From Aliiglaciecola lipolytica (GTDB lineage Bacteria > Pseudomonadota > Gammaproteobacteria > Enterobacterales > Alteromonadaceae), in contig NZ_JAHKPT010000035.1 in the NCBI RefSeq assembly GCF_018860635.1, positions 577,395 to 641,394 on the forward strand: 64,000 bases of DNA, written 5' to 3'. The position numbers and the translations under genes are program-made. The notes below the pieces were generated by a model. That model saw nothing but the letters and a program-made list of their open reading frames with translations. It made no database searches and had not been told where the DNA came from. Positions 39,001 through 47,513 of the stretch are shown in pieces; position 1 is the stretch's first letter, and every line of letters starts with the position of its first letter.

Positions 39001-39136
39001 GGGTAGGCGAAATGTCAGGGAACGCGTCTATAGGGATATTCATCCACGAGACAATGCCGGTGAGCATGACTCCTACCGCCATTAGTAGAATGAAAATCCG
39101 CTGGCTAAGGGATAATCGAATCAAATTAGATAACAT
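36062..39136 (-). CDS. RND efflux transporter, heavy-metal (CusA/CzcA) type
   Basis: The 1024-aa inner membrane proton-driven pump of a tripartite exporter. It has the twelve-helix RND plan with two large periplasmic loops. The TM4 region AIGMLVDASVVVVENVV carries the Asp and Glu relay residues and lacks the first Asp of CzcA, as in CusA. MRVSEMLTGSTGDVTIKVFG in the second periplasmic loop is typical of the heavy-metal subfamily. It starts three bases after the adaptor stop. Substrate could be Cu/Ag or Zn/Co; some relatives export other compounds, so the metal is not assigned. Confidence 0.9.
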   Translation of the reverse strand: MLSNLIRLSLSQRIFILLMAVGVMLTGIVSWMNIPIDAFPDISPTQVKVILKAPGMTAEEIEAQVTLPIETELLGIPDQQVLRSTTKYAITDITLDFVEGTNIYWARQQVAERLNNIWTSLPADLEGGIAPMSTPLSEMFMFSLENPQLSLLERRQILEWEIRPLLRTIDGVADVNILGGFAKTYQITPDPVKLATLGLTLNQLAQQIQANNLNGNIGRLDIGNDALIIRGEGRIDTLDQLRDMGISNRLQQSIRLSDVADVSVGHLTRYGSVTRNGEETTEAIVISLKNANTARVIEGVSEKLKQIEKSLPTGSQINVFYNRKNLIDTAIGTIQEALLIAVILVIIVLTLFLGNIRAALVVSMILPLAALSTFWLMNSVNMSANLMSLGGLVIAIGMLVDASVVVVENVVNQLSKKNHLPKLHLVFRACKDVAVPVVSGTIIVIIVFSPLLTLTGLEGKLFKPVAMTIVFAMFCALLLSLTVIPALASILIKQHDSAEPSFVTTLKANYRTTLSKTLARPAPLIIGILLALIASAVQFVYLGKTFMPVLDEGDIIVQLEKTPNITLTASTELDIQIQNALLEQVPEISQIVARVGADEIGLDPMSLNETDVFMELIPPAQWRFSSKSKLVDAIRDVLKQFPGINFGFTQPIQMRVSEMLTGSTGDVTIKVFGQDLTELAKLASRISEITKSTAGSVDVNTAVTEGGEFLNIRLKPEIAQRYAMSITELSSYLRSQFETVAISEIIQGKRKTPVVFATSVSSAMRPGTLLEIKNNLILLPDASLVPLHEIAEISFKQGPILVERENSNRFSVVTTNVSGRDIVGFVEELKKTLANTLELPSGYVLSFGGEFENQQRATNNLMMVVPISLLLILIILFTTFGSLAKSALILVNIPFAVMGGIFALFISGQYLSVPASVGFIALLGIAVLNGVVMVSYFEQTKMEISDTLIRIIDGATRRLRPVLMTAMTAMFGLAPLVFASGPGAEIQKPLAIVVIGGLFTSTLTTLYLLPVLYNWMERRNAKTK

Positions 39137-39139
39137 TAT

Positions 39140-40174
39140 TCATTCCCCCAGCCCGAGCAGTATACCTTGAGCAGCGCTCACGGAGCTGATGAGTAGATGA
39201 CTGTTAATAAGTGATTCTTGACTAGTGACTGTATAATTTTCAGCAGCACTGCTAACGAGCGTGACTTTAACTGCGGTTAATTGATTACCTGATTTCACAA
39301 ATACAAACTGGGCTCCGTTCATCGAAAAAACCGATTGTTTGGGAACTAAATAAGCGTGCTGCTTAAAAAATGGCGTGACTGACAAGTTCTGCCCTAAATT
39401 GTAAGGACATTCAGTGTTCAAGGGGTCGCTCCAAACCTTGCTAGAAAGTCCCGCGGTAACAAGTTCGATACTACTTATGTTTAACTTACACTGAGAGTTT
39501 GATGCGGATAAGTAAGCCAGGTTTTTTGCTTCCTTGTTAGTAATATTAAAACTCAACCTGATGCTTTCTAAAGGAGTGACCTTAGCAATTACGCTGCCTT
39601 CTGTCAGCGATTCAAATCTAGTGTATTGCACTACGCCCTTGATTGGTGTTTTTAAGGTTAACGTTTCTGTTTCGTCATTAAAGCGGGCAACTAACTCAAA
39701 AAAGTGCTGCACTTCATCATACTCTAGCTTAGCTGCGAAATAGGCGTGAGTGATGTCAAGCCAGGCCTGTTGAGAGATAGCAGACTGAGCAAATAATTTT
39801 CTATTTTTTTCATACTGTTGCTGAGTAAGTTCAAACAACGATTTTTTTACCTGATACTGGCTATAATAGTGATGTACTTCCGGACCACTTAGTTCAACAA
39901 AATCCACTCCAATATTGAGCTTAGTGCCTACAGGGTGCAGAAATCGTACTTGCTGAGCCGTTAAAGGTGAACGGACAGTGTAAGCTTGCCCCGGCAATTC
40001 TGACACTTCACCCAGAGTAGGGCGACCTGCATATTCATTTATTTGTTCTACCCGTTTTGTCTGCAGCGCTAAATTGTTGAGATCTTTTACATCAAGACTA
40101 AACTGTTCTGCCGAAGTGGAAGTGATAACCAGTAAACTGGTGGCAATAAAGATAGATTTTACGAAACCTTTCAT
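39140..40174 (-). CDS. RND efflux periplasmic adaptor protein
   Basis: A 344-aa membrane fusion protein. It has an N-terminal signal peptide (about residues 1-22, STSA-EQ), a lipoyl/barrel-sandwich half (YTVRSPLTAQQVRFLHPVG), a helical hairpin (residues 105-165, QKNRK and QQAWLDITHAYFAAKLEYDEV), the second half GVVQYTRFESLTEGSVIAKV, and a beta-barrel and proximal domain. No N-terminal metal chaperone motif is seen. Its ATG overlaps the outer membrane gene stop by four bases. Confidence 0.88.
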   Translation of the reverse strand: MKGFVKSIFIATSLLVITSTSAEQFSLDVKDLNNLALQTKRVEQINEYAGRPTLGEVSELPGQAYTVRSPLTAQQVRFLHPVGTKLNIGVDFVELSGPEVHHYYSQYQVKKSLFELTQQQYEKNRKLFAQSAISQQAWLDITHAYFAAKLEYDEVQHFFELVARFNDETETLTLKTPIKGVVQYTRFESLTEGSVIAKVTPLESIRLSFNITNKEAKNLAYLSASNSQCKLNISSIELVTAGLSSKVWSDPLNTECPYNLGQNLSVTPFFKQHAYLVPKQSVFSMNGAQFVFVKSGNQLTAVKVTLVSSAAENYTVTSQESLINSHLLISSVSAAQGILLGLGE

Positions 40175-41367
40175 AAAGATTTTCCTGCTGCTTGATTAAG
40201 GGTGGCTATATTTTTGGCCAAATTAATTTGATTTATGGCGTATTGCCCTTGAATTTCGACAATCTCTAGCGTCCTTCTTAAGATCCACTCTTGATCGGTT
40301 ATATTGGATGTCAGCAATTTATCTAAGGTTGGCTGTAGTTTCTGGGTTATCTGCAAAGATTGATTAAGCAGTGTTTGCCGTGTTTTACTAATTTCCAGCT
40401 GGGCGGCTGCATCGCTGATGGATTGCCGAATTAGTTGCTGCGTCTGTTTCTTTTCCATCGCGTATTGAGATTGAGCGGCTATAAATTCGTTATACTGAGT
40501 AGCTGTATAGTTGTTGCCTACCGACAAAGGGATTTCAACGCCTAGGCCTATTTGCTTGTCAGTGATCCCTGCGGTTTCGTTCTGCTTAGCAAAAATTGAA
40601 AGGTTCCAAGGTTTAGCATGATTTGAAGCCCCATTAAGTAGGGCAATATTTAACTGCCAAATTGCATCTAATGCCTGCACGTCAGGATGCATGTTAAGCA
40701 CATCTAGATTTTTATTGTAGACGGTTTCATTGGTATTATCGGGTAGTGCATGTAAACCAGTAAGCTCAGTGTATTGTGCCAATAAGGTTTGGGTTCTATT
40801 TTGATGTGTTAACAAAGCGAGTTGAACCTGAATACGTTCTTGTTTTACGAGTAAGGTTAGGTATGAAGGGGTGTTACCAGCTTGTTCGAGTTGTTCGTAA
40901 TGGCTTAGTAACCTATTTAGCACTTTGAGTTTTTGCTGCGCTTGTTCACGGTAAACATATTCGAGTTTATATTCCCAAATTGTGAAGCGGATCAGCCCAG
41001 ATAAGAATAGCGCTTGTTGTTGCAACGCATGGCGCTGAATTAAGGGAGCAGTACTTTTTAATTGCTGGTCAATGTCAGTCTGTAAACGTGATTTAATTGC
41101 TAAGTTTAAACTGATTTCTGTTTCTTTAGAACCTAGGCTTTGCTGGTTGTGCATATATAAAAGTCCAACCGTAGGAGGACTAGCAAACCAAGAATCAGAA
41201 GGTTGTTCAATTTTACCCTTTAACAGATTTTGTTTGTTATCCTGTTGGTGAATCTCTAACGCAGCATTTAATACATCATTGAGTGTCAACTGCGCGGCAA
41301 AAATAGATGAAGGCCAAATAAAAAATAATATGAAAAGTGGTTTTGGGATTGCTGATAGATAAAACAT
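40171..41367 (-). CDS. TolC family outer membrane efflux protein
   Basis: A 398-aa outer membrane factor of the CzcC/TolC type. The signal peptide is strongly hydrophobic (PLFILFFIWPSSIFAAQL) when translation begins at ATG 41367; a TTG 36 bases upstream is less likely. Two long coiled repeats follow (AQQKLKVLNRLLSHYEQLEQ and QLIRQSISDAAAQLEISKTR), the usual internal duplication of OEP domains. It is first in a four-gene efflux operon, transcribed away from the LuxR-type regulator. Confidence 0.88.
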   Translation of the reverse strand: MFYLSAIPKPLFILFFIWPSSIFAAQLTLNDVLNAALEIHQQDNKQNLLKGKIEQPSDSWFASPPTVGLLYMHNQQSLGSKETEISLNLAIKSRLQTDIDQQLKSTAPLIQRHALQQQALFLSGLIRFTIWEYKLEYVYREQAQQKLKVLNRLLSHYEQLEQAGNTPSYLTLLVKQERIQVQLALLTHQNRTQTLLAQYTELTGLHALPDNTNETVYNKNLDVLNMHPDVQALDAIWQLNIALLNGASNHAKPWNLSIFAKQNETAGITDKQIGLGVEIPLSVGNNYTATQYNEFIAAQSQYAMEKKQTQQLIRQSISDAAAQLEISKTRQTLLNQSLQITQKLQPTLDKLLTSNITDQEWILRRTLEIVEIQGQYAINQINLAKNIATLNQAAGKSL

Positions 41368-41453
41368 TATTTTGCGCTGCTTACTGGTTAGGTCAGTGCG
41401 CAAATTATTGATGTTAATCGGTTATGGAACAATAAACACATGTAGGACTTGGC

Positions 41454-41471
41454 ATCGAACATATGTTCGAT
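41454..41471. promoter_or_regulatory. 18-bp perfect palindrome in the efflux/LuxR gap
   Basis: ATCGAACATATGTTCGAT is an exact palindrome, 42 bp before the regulator start and 87 bp before the efflux operon start. Its symmetry and place suggest an operator that controls both directions. Confidence 0.65.
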
Positions 41472-41512
41472 ATAACCTGAATTGGTATTAAATTTAGAGA
41501 GTTGGAGAGTAA

Positions 41513-42004
41513 ATGAAAGATCGAATTATCATTTTAGTGCTAATTACCATCATGATACTCAATGCGATGGATGTCTTTGTTGATATACAATTAAATGTGC
41601 CTATTTGGCATGTGTTAGGGGAAAGCATAATTGTTATTGTTTCGGCCATTGCAGCTTTACTTCTCATCCATGATTTGCGGTTACGTTCTAGATCATTAAA
41701 CCGCTTAGCGACAAAACTTAAAGATGCCAATATACAAATTCAGACGCTCAGCGGAGAAATCGCTAGCGAACGTAAACATTATGCTCAGGTTATTCAGGCG
41801 CAGTTTAATGACTGGGGTTTGACAGTTGGAGAGCAGCAGGTAGCGATACTTATTTTAAAAGGTTTAAGCTTAAAAGAAATTGCCTCCGTTAGGGACACGA
41901 AAGAGGCCACTGTTAGGCAACAAGCCTCTAGCTTATATTCGAAAAGCAACTTACAAGGTCGACATGAATTGTCAGCGTGGTTTTTAGAAGACTTTCTTAA
42001 TTAA
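41513..42004 (+). CDS. Membrane-anchored LuxR-type transcriptional regulator
   Basis: A 163-aa regulator without a receiver domain. Two hydrophobic segments (about residues 4-21 and 34-54) are followed by a coiled-coil linker (57-90, LNRLATKLKDANIQIQTLSG) and a C-terminal LuxR/GerE helix-turn-helix (about 100-160: LTVGEQQVAILILKGLSLKEIA, then TVRQQASSLYSKSNL). The DNA-binding half would lie in the cytosol next to the membrane. GGAG precedes the ATG. It is divergent from the RND operon and shares the palindromic gap, so it probably regulates that pump, sensing something in the membrane or periplasm. The signal is unknown. Confidence 0.82.
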   Translation: MKDRIIILVLITIMILNAMDVFVDIQLNVPIWHVLGESIIVIVSAIAALLLIHDLRLRSRSLNRLATKLKDANIQIQTLSGEIASERKHYAQVIQAQFNDWGLTVGEQQVAILILKGLSLKEIASVRDTKEATVRQQASSLYSKSNLQGRHELSAWFLEDFLN

Positions 42005-42024
42005 CCGTATTTTCGTTAGGTTTT

Positions 42025-42056
42025 AGCGCATGTTTCCGGTTACTGAAACATGCGCT
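42025..42056. terminator. Hairpin between convergent regulator and alginate lyase
   Basis: AGCGCATGTTTC (42025-42036) and GAAACATGCGCT (42045-42056) are exact 12-bp inverted repeats with an 8-nt loop. The T-tract is weak, so it acts as a 3'-end hairpin at least. Confidence 0.65.
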
Positions 42057-42108
42057 TGCCCCACTGCACCTTGTGCACCGCGGAGGTAACTATTGGACTC
42101 ACTCTCGT

Positions 42109-43224
42109 TTAACGGGCTTCCGGTGAACTTAATGTCAGCTTACTAAAAGTCACTTGGGTATAGTCACCATTCATTTTGTCCGTTTGCCAATCCCCAGTTC
42201 CTAAACATCCTGCATACCAAAGAGTGCCTGCTTGGTCTTTTGTGCTGCATTGGTTATACGCTCCGGCTTTAAAGTAATGAGAGTCACCAGCATAACCTAG
42301 TGGATTATCTTTCGGGTCAATCTTTCCGTAAGCGTCAATATTATTAGCGAGGTTTATCTCGTATTTAACATCGTCTTTGCCTTCTGCGCTAAAGGTTAGG
42401 TACATGGTATTTTCGTACACATTGATGCTATAGCTAAATTCTTCTCCTAATGCGATGCCAGTATTTCCAGGTTCATTTGGGTTTTCCCAAGTATTTCCCC
42501 ATACTGGATAGGCAATATCGGTGCGATTCGGATCAGTTTTTGCCAAGTTGCGCTCATAATTCCAAAAAACAGAGCCTTTTTGATGATTTGGCCACTTTTT
42601 AAAATAGATTTTTATCGGTTCATTACCCCAGCCAAAACCTTGATTTTTAGCGATTACCTTGTCATCTTTCACCGCATGAATTTGACCCACTACCACTGAA
42701 AATGCAGCAGGTGTGTCGGGGTTTTTGGCCCGCAGGGCTACATGATCTACTTTTAGTGTTGCATCTACTTTACTGCCAATAGCAGCAAATTTAGAGGCTA
42801 AAGGATGGGCTGCCAAAGCAAAGTTATTTCCCGGAGCTTTAGTCTTAATTTTTTTATTTACACCTCGGAAGGTTTGGCGTAGTTCGCTACGCGTATTACT
42901 TGATGAAGCAGTGGTGATTGCTTTATTCGGAGTCGCGAAAACCATGCCGCCATTTTCATCTAAATAGAAAAAATCAGGGTGAACATAGGTTTGCATTTCA
43001 GCCACGTCGATTTCATCAATTTTGCCATTGTTGTCGATGTCCACCGGCACGGTAATTTTCCAATTAGATAAATCAAATTTGGTTGCAGGAACATTAGCAA
43101 CGGATGAGACAGGACTACTAGAATCATCTTGCATACTATTGTTTGAACAAGCTAAAACAAAAGATATCGACAAAGGTAATATGACACTTGCTTGCGCAAT
43201 TTTTTTAATTCGCGGTTTATTCAT
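42109..43224 (-). CDS. Alginate lyase, polysaccharide lyase family 7, lipoprotein
   Basis: Cleaves alginate by beta-elimination. A lipoprotein signal ends at Cys26 (FVLAC), then a Ser/Val-rich linker and the beta-jelly-roll domain from residue 50 (FDLSNWKITVPVD). Family motifs are RSELR (112-116), QIH (181-183, catalytic His) and YFKAGAYNQ (317-325, catalytic Tyr). A calcium-loop-like DIDNNGKIDEID sits at 62-73, a feature common in marine relatives. The Cys anchor suggests it works at the outer membrane. No other alginate genes (oligoalginate lyase, symporter) are in the window. Confidence 0.92.
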   Translation of the reverse strand: MNKPRIKKIAQASVILPLSISFVLACSNNSMQDDSSSPVSSVANVPATKFDLSNWKITVPVDIDNNGKIDEIDVAEMQTYVHPDFFYLDENGGMVFATPNKAITTASSSNTRSELRQTFRGVNKKIKTKAPGNNFALAAHPLASKFAAIGSKVDATLKVDHVALRAKNPDTPAAFSVVVGQIHAVKDDKVIAKNQGFGWGNEPIKIYFKKWPNHQKGSVFWNYERNLAKTDPNRTDIAYPVWGNTWENPNEPGNTGIALGEEFSYSINVYENTMYLTFSAEGKDDVKYEINLANNIDAYGKIDPKDNPLGYAGDSHYFKAGAYNQCSTKDQAGTLWYAGCLGTGDWQTDKMNGDYTQVTFSKLTLSSPEAR

Positions 43225-43432
43225 TTAGTTCTCTTATTAAAGTTCTCAATAATTTGCCTACTATTTTAGACAAATCCATAACAAATACTTAATCAATTGA
43301 TTATGTATTAATTTAACTGGGAATTAGCTGGAATGCATTAATTGTTTACAAGCAGCATTGTTGTAATTAGTTAACCGTATAATTATGTTAATCTGTGGGT
43401 TTGTTTTCAGAATATTTTTTTAAGGGCAATTC

Positions 43433-44110
43433 ATGATCCCATGGACCCAGTTAGGCACTGCCAATATCCCTAATGGTGGCGGTGAAATGAAACTATCGCA
43501 ACGAGGTGATGAATTTTCAATACGTTTGTCAGGTATTCGTGGCGAACTGATGAATAGTCGAGTCTATAATTCAGAGAAAGAGCTTTCTAAGCTAGGCTGT
43601 GCTTATTTAAAGTCAGTTGATGATGCTCAAGTATTAGTGGGTGGGTTAGGCATGGGGTACACACTCGCAGAAGCCCTAAAAGCTGTACCCTTGTCAGCAC
43701 AAGTTACGGTAGCTGAATTAGTTCCTGAAGTGGTTGTCTGGAATCAGGGGCCATTAGGAGAATGTGCTAAGCGTCCACTCGATGATCCTCGCACTAAAGT
43801 GGTAGTGGGCGATGTTAAAGCGCTGTTATCAACTAATAAACCGACCTTTGATGCTATTTTACTGGATGTTGATAATGGTCCTGAAGGGCTTACTCATGCC
43901 AATAATAATTGGATTTATTCAATACAGGGAATTCAAGATATCTATCAGGTATTACGACCTAAGGGGATGCTAGCGGTTTGGTCGGCAGGTCCTGATTATC
44001 TGTTCAGCGTGCGTTTAAAAGATGCTGGTTTTGATGTTGATACCCGTGTAGTGAGAGCGCGGCAAGGTAAGGGAAGCAGGCATACTATTTTTCTGGCTAG
44101 AAAACCCTAA
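43433..44110 (+). CDS. Spermidine synthase-like SAM-fold protein
   Basis: A 225-aa Rossmann-fold protein resembling the catalytic half of spermidine synthases. VGGLGMGYTLAEAL (near residue 69) is the nucleotide motif, VAELVPEVVVWN (residue 94) follows with the acidic Glu, and ILLDVDNGPEGLTH (residue 142) takes the place of the catalytic Asp motif. It lacks the N-terminal beta domain of true SpeE proteins, so polyamine synthesis is not certain; a methyltransferase is the alternative. AAGGGC precedes the ATG. It stands alone between convergent and divergent neighbours. Confidence 0.75.
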   Translation: MIPWTQLGTANIPNGGGEMKLSQRGDEFSIRLSGIRGELMNSRVYNSEKELSKLGCAYLKSVDDAQVLVGGLGMGYTLAEALKAVPLSAQVTVAELVPEVVVWNQGPLGECAKRPLDDPRTKVVVGDVKALLSTNKPTFDAILLDVDNGPEGLTHANNNWIYSIQGIQDIYQVLRPKGMLAVWSAGPDYLFSVRLKDAGFDVDTRVVRARQGKGSRHTIFLARKP

Positions 44111-44127
44111 GAACCAGCTAAATCTGC

Positions 44128-44166
44128 CAGTAGAGCTAAAATCTAGTTTCGATTTTAGCTCTACTG
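44128..44166. terminator. Hairpin between convergent genes
   Basis: CAGTAGAGCTAAAAT (44128-44142) and ATTTTAGCTCTACTG (44152-44166) form an exact 15-bp stem with a 9-nt loop, between the spermidine synthase-like gene and the GGDEF-EAL gene. Confidence 0.7.
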
Positions 44167-44175
44167 AAGTCTTTG

Positions 44176-47100
44176 TTAGCTTTTATTGTCAGTTACCCAT
44201 GTTTGCCATATTTGCTCAGTATTCCATTGCGCCGTCCATGCAACTATATCCTGAGCTGGCATTGGTCGGGCAATACCATAACCTTGTGCTAGGTCACAAC
44301 CAAGTTGAAGTAACGTAACGCCGTGGGCAACAGTCTCTACTCCTTCGGCAATAACATTCCGATTGAAAGATTTAGCCAGGGCGACTATACCCGCGACTAT
44401 GGCTCTGTCGTCAGGATCGATTAACATGTCTCGCACAAAGATTTGATCTATTTTGATTAAGTTGGCAGGTAATCTTCTTAAATAAGTGAGTGAAGAATAA
44501 CCGGTTCCAAAGTCATCAATCGCAAAACTCACCCCTAAATTTATACAGTTTTTCATTGTCTCTGACGCATCTAACAGATCTTCTAAAGCACTGGTCTCTA
44601 AGACTTCTAGTTGTAATAAGTTGGGTGCAATATCAGGATAGGCAAGTAGTAGCTTTCCTAGCCGCTCAGCAAAATTATTCTGCTGAATCTGCAGTGCACC
44701 AATGTTGACGCTAACAGGGATCACAAGATCATCTTTTTGCCATTTACCTATTTGCTGTAACGCTTCCTCAATTACCCATTCGCCAACGTCTATGCTCAGC
44801 TGATGGTTCTCAATGAAAGGTAAAAACTCCGCCGGAGACAGTAGTCCTAGCTCAGGATGCTGCCAACGAATTAATGCTTCGGCGCCAATAACTTCTCCGG
44901 TTCTCATATTTACTTTAGGCTGGTAAAACAGTACAAACTCGCGGTTGTCTAACGCGGTTCGAATATTTTGTAACCTTTCATGACGCACCTTGATAGCATC
45001 TTCAGATTTGATATCAAATAGGTGGTAGCAGTTTTTGCCTTTTTGCTTGGCCAAATACATTGCTTGGTCAGCATGACGAATAAGTTGGTCGGCGTCGGTC
45101 TGGTCGGCAGGGTACAAAGTAACACCTATACTTGCTGAGACTTTTAGGGTGATATTGCCTAAAGTTACTGGTACGCAAGCGGCTTTTAACATCCGGTTTA
45201 TGATCGGTTGGAAATCTTGTAATTGCTCCAAATCTGCTAATACGGCAACAAATTCATCACCACCGAAGCGTGATAATGTGTCGCAATCTCGCATGGCCTC
45301 TTTTAGTCGAGATGCAATAACCACTAACAAGTCATCACCTAAACTGTGCCCATGGGTATCGTTTACTTCTTTAAACCCATCCAAATCCAAAAATACGACA
45401 GCCAATAATCTCTGATTGCGTTTGCTTTGGGAAATTGCCTGCCTTAACCGGTCTGCCAATAATGTGCGATTGGGGAGGTTAGTTAAAACATCGTAATGGG
45501 CCATGTGCTCAAGTTTATTTTGCTGCTCTTTAAATTCGGAAATATCGGTAAATATAGCCACATAATTTTTTACATTACCATTGGCATCATTTACGGCGCT
45601 AATGGTTAGCAGTTGGGCATAAACATCATTATTCTTACGTTTATTCCAGATTTCTCCGCACCAAAAACCGTATTCTGAAATTGCTTTCCACAGCTTTTGA
45701 TAGAAATCTGCAGATTGTTTATCTGATTTTAGAATGCTTGGATTTTTACCTAAAACTTCTTCTCGTGAATACCCTGTTATATTGACGAAGGTTTGATTGA
45801 CGTCGATTATATCTCCCTTAATATCGGTGATAATGATGCCTTCGCGGGCATGGGAGAAAACACTGGCAGCTAACTTGAGCTGTTCTTCAATCTGCTTATT
45901 TTTGGTCACATCTTGGACCAGCGAAGTTACGCCAATAACAGTACCGAATTCATTTAAGATTGGTGTACTGTGCCATTCACAAATTATAACGTTGCGGTTT
46001 TTAGTGAAGTTCTCATTGGTATTACATCTGCCTCCTTTTTGATCTAGCAGTAACTGATAAACATTGATGAGTTCTTCTTCTAATTCGGGTAGTAAAATAA
46101 GATCTGAGGCATGTCTACCTATTGCTTCATTCGCAGTATAACCAAAAATATTTTCTGCAGATTTGTTCCACTTAGTACAAATAAGGTTTTTATCCCAAGA
46201 AATGCAGCCAAGTGGGGTATTCTTTATGTGTTCAGAAAACTCTTTTTCACTTTTTAATAGGGATTGTTGACTTTCTTGCAGTTGTCTTTCAGCGTTTAAA
46301 CGAGTTTTGGCCATCAGCATAAAGCGGTGTTGCAATTCTATAAGCTCAGATGAACCTTGCTCAGGTATATCTGCGATATCTTTACCCAACTCTAAATCTT
46401 TTGTTGATTGCAACAGGTTTCTTAACGGGATAACTAAAGTCTTTTGAATACCCCAACTGGCGATGATAATCATTAAAAATACAATCAGAAGTAGCACAAT
46501 ACCAGTGATGATTAAACGTGAATTGATCGCGTTAAGCTCTTTTCCGAAAGGAATACCGACGAGAATATTAATAACTTCACTATCATTGAATAGTGGCTTT
46601 TTAACAAAAATTCGCTGTTGGTTATCGACCTTAAAAGTAGAATCGTATTTTTTCAGATTACCTTGAATAATTGAAATATCCGAACCCAGTAAGTTAGCAT
46701 CAGCAGGAAAGGCGGCCAGTATTTTTTGTTCATGATCCGTTATGTACGCTACTGAATTTGGCGGTAAACGAGAATCGGAAAGTTGTTTACTCCACCAATC
46801 AAGCGAGAGCACGGCTACCGCAGCTCCAATGACATCATTATTTTGCGGATTTAAGACGGGATACGCAAAGTTAATACTGGCTACTTTCGCTGCTCTATCT
46901 ACTTGATATTCACCAATCGAAAATTGTTTATTTGCCATCGCTTGTTGGATATAAGCACGGTCAGCGACATTTATCGGTTGCTTGAGTGGTTTAGCGTTAC
47001 ATACCAACTCCCCACTAGCGTTTGGTACACCAATGTTTATGTAGGTATCTTTAATTTTTACTATATCGGCTAACAACGCGCTACATTCAGCTGAATCTGG

Positions 47101-47337
47101 CGTTAACACCGCGCTAAATGTCGCTAGGTGCTTTAAAAATTTCTCAGTTCTTTTAATCAACAAAGATTGAAAATTTGTGGTGATATCTATCGTTTTTAGT
47201 GCTTCCTCTTGGGCCTCATGAATTGCATGCTCGCGCTCAAGGATTGACATATAAACAAGAGCCAATATCCCCGGAAGAGCAACCAAAAAAATGAGTAACA
47301 CTAACCTCGATTGTATTGACTTTAAAAATCGTCTCAT
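44176..47337 (-). CDS. Membrane dCache-HAMP-PAS-PAS-GGDEF-EAL protein
   Basis: A 1053-aa inner membrane c-di-GMP enzyme. A first membrane helix (about residues 11-30) and a second (275-300) flank a periplasmic double-Cache sensor with the motif VADRAYIQQAMANKQFSIG. A HAMP segment (300-350), two PAS domains (about 365-480 and 485-605), a GGDEF domain (615-775, RFGGDEF with RxxD site RDCD) and an EAL domain (790-1035, GAEALIRW, LETSALED, DDFGTGYSSL) follow. All catalytic motifs are intact. The Cache part probably binds an extracellular small molecule such as an organic or amino acid. Confidence 0.92.
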   Translation of the reverse strand: MRRFLKSIQSRLVLLIFLVALPGILALVYMSILEREHAIHEAQEEALKTIDITTNFQSLLIKRTEKFLKHLATFSAVLTPDSAECSALLADIVKIKDTYINIGVPNASGELVCNAKPLKQPINVADRAYIQQAMANKQFSIGEYQVDRAAKVASINFAYPVLNPQNNDVIGAAVAVLSLDWWSKQLSDSRLPPNSVAYITDHEQKILAAFPADANLLGSDISIIQGNLKKYDSTFKVDNQQRIFVKKPLFNDSEVINILVGIPFGKELNAINSRLIITGIVLLLIVFLMIIIASWGIQKTLVIPLRNLLQSTKDLELGKDIADIPEQGSSELIELQHRFMLMAKTRLNAERQLQESQQSLLKSEKEFSEHIKNTPLGCISWDKNLICTKWNKSAENIFGYTANEAIGRHASDLILLPELEEELINVYQLLLDQKGGRCNTNENFTKNRNVIICEWHSTPILNEFGTVIGVTSLVQDVTKNKQIEEQLKLAASVFSHAREGIIITDIKGDIIDVNQTFVNITGYSREEVLGKNPSILKSDKQSADFYQKLWKAISEYGFWCGEIWNKRKNNDVYAQLLTISAVNDANGNVKNYVAIFTDISEFKEQQNKLEHMAHYDVLTNLPNRTLLADRLRQAISQSKRNQRLLAVVFLDLDGFKEVNDTHGHSLGDDLLVVIASRLKEAMRDCDTLSRFGGDEFVAVLADLEQLQDFQPIINRMLKAACVPVTLGNITLKVSASIGVTLYPADQTDADQLIRHADQAMYLAKQKGKNCYHLFDIKSEDAIKVRHERLQNIRTALDNREFVLFYQPKVNMRTGEVIGAEALIRWQHPELGLLSPAEFLPFIENHQLSIDVGEWVIEEALQQIGKWQKDDLVIPVSVNIGALQIQQNNFAERLGKLLLAYPDIAPNLLQLEVLETSALEDLLDASETMKNCINLGVSFAIDDFGTGYSSLTYLRRLPANLIKIDQIFVRDMLIDPDDRAIVAGIVALAKSFNRNVIAEGVETVAHGVTLLQLGCDLAQGYGIARPMPAQDIVAWTAQWNTEQIWQTWVTDNKS

Positions 47338-47469
47338 GTTTATCTAATTAAATCCAAAATAGGTAACCACAGCGCATGGTTTCAAACCTTATATACATAG
47401 AATTGTATAGCATATAAGAAAGAATATATTTTTTTTTGGTTTTAGTGGAATCTTGGTCGTCACAAAAAG

Positions 47470-47501
47470 CCTCAATATTTTATCTAAATGAAATATTGAG
47501 G
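47470..47501 (-). terminator. Terminator after the DUF1499 gene
   Basis: CCTCAATATTT (47470-47480) pairs exactly with AAATATTGAGG (47491-47501); on the minus strand the stem is followed by CTTTTTG. Confidence 0.8.
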
Positions 47502-47513
47502 GCTTAATTTGTT

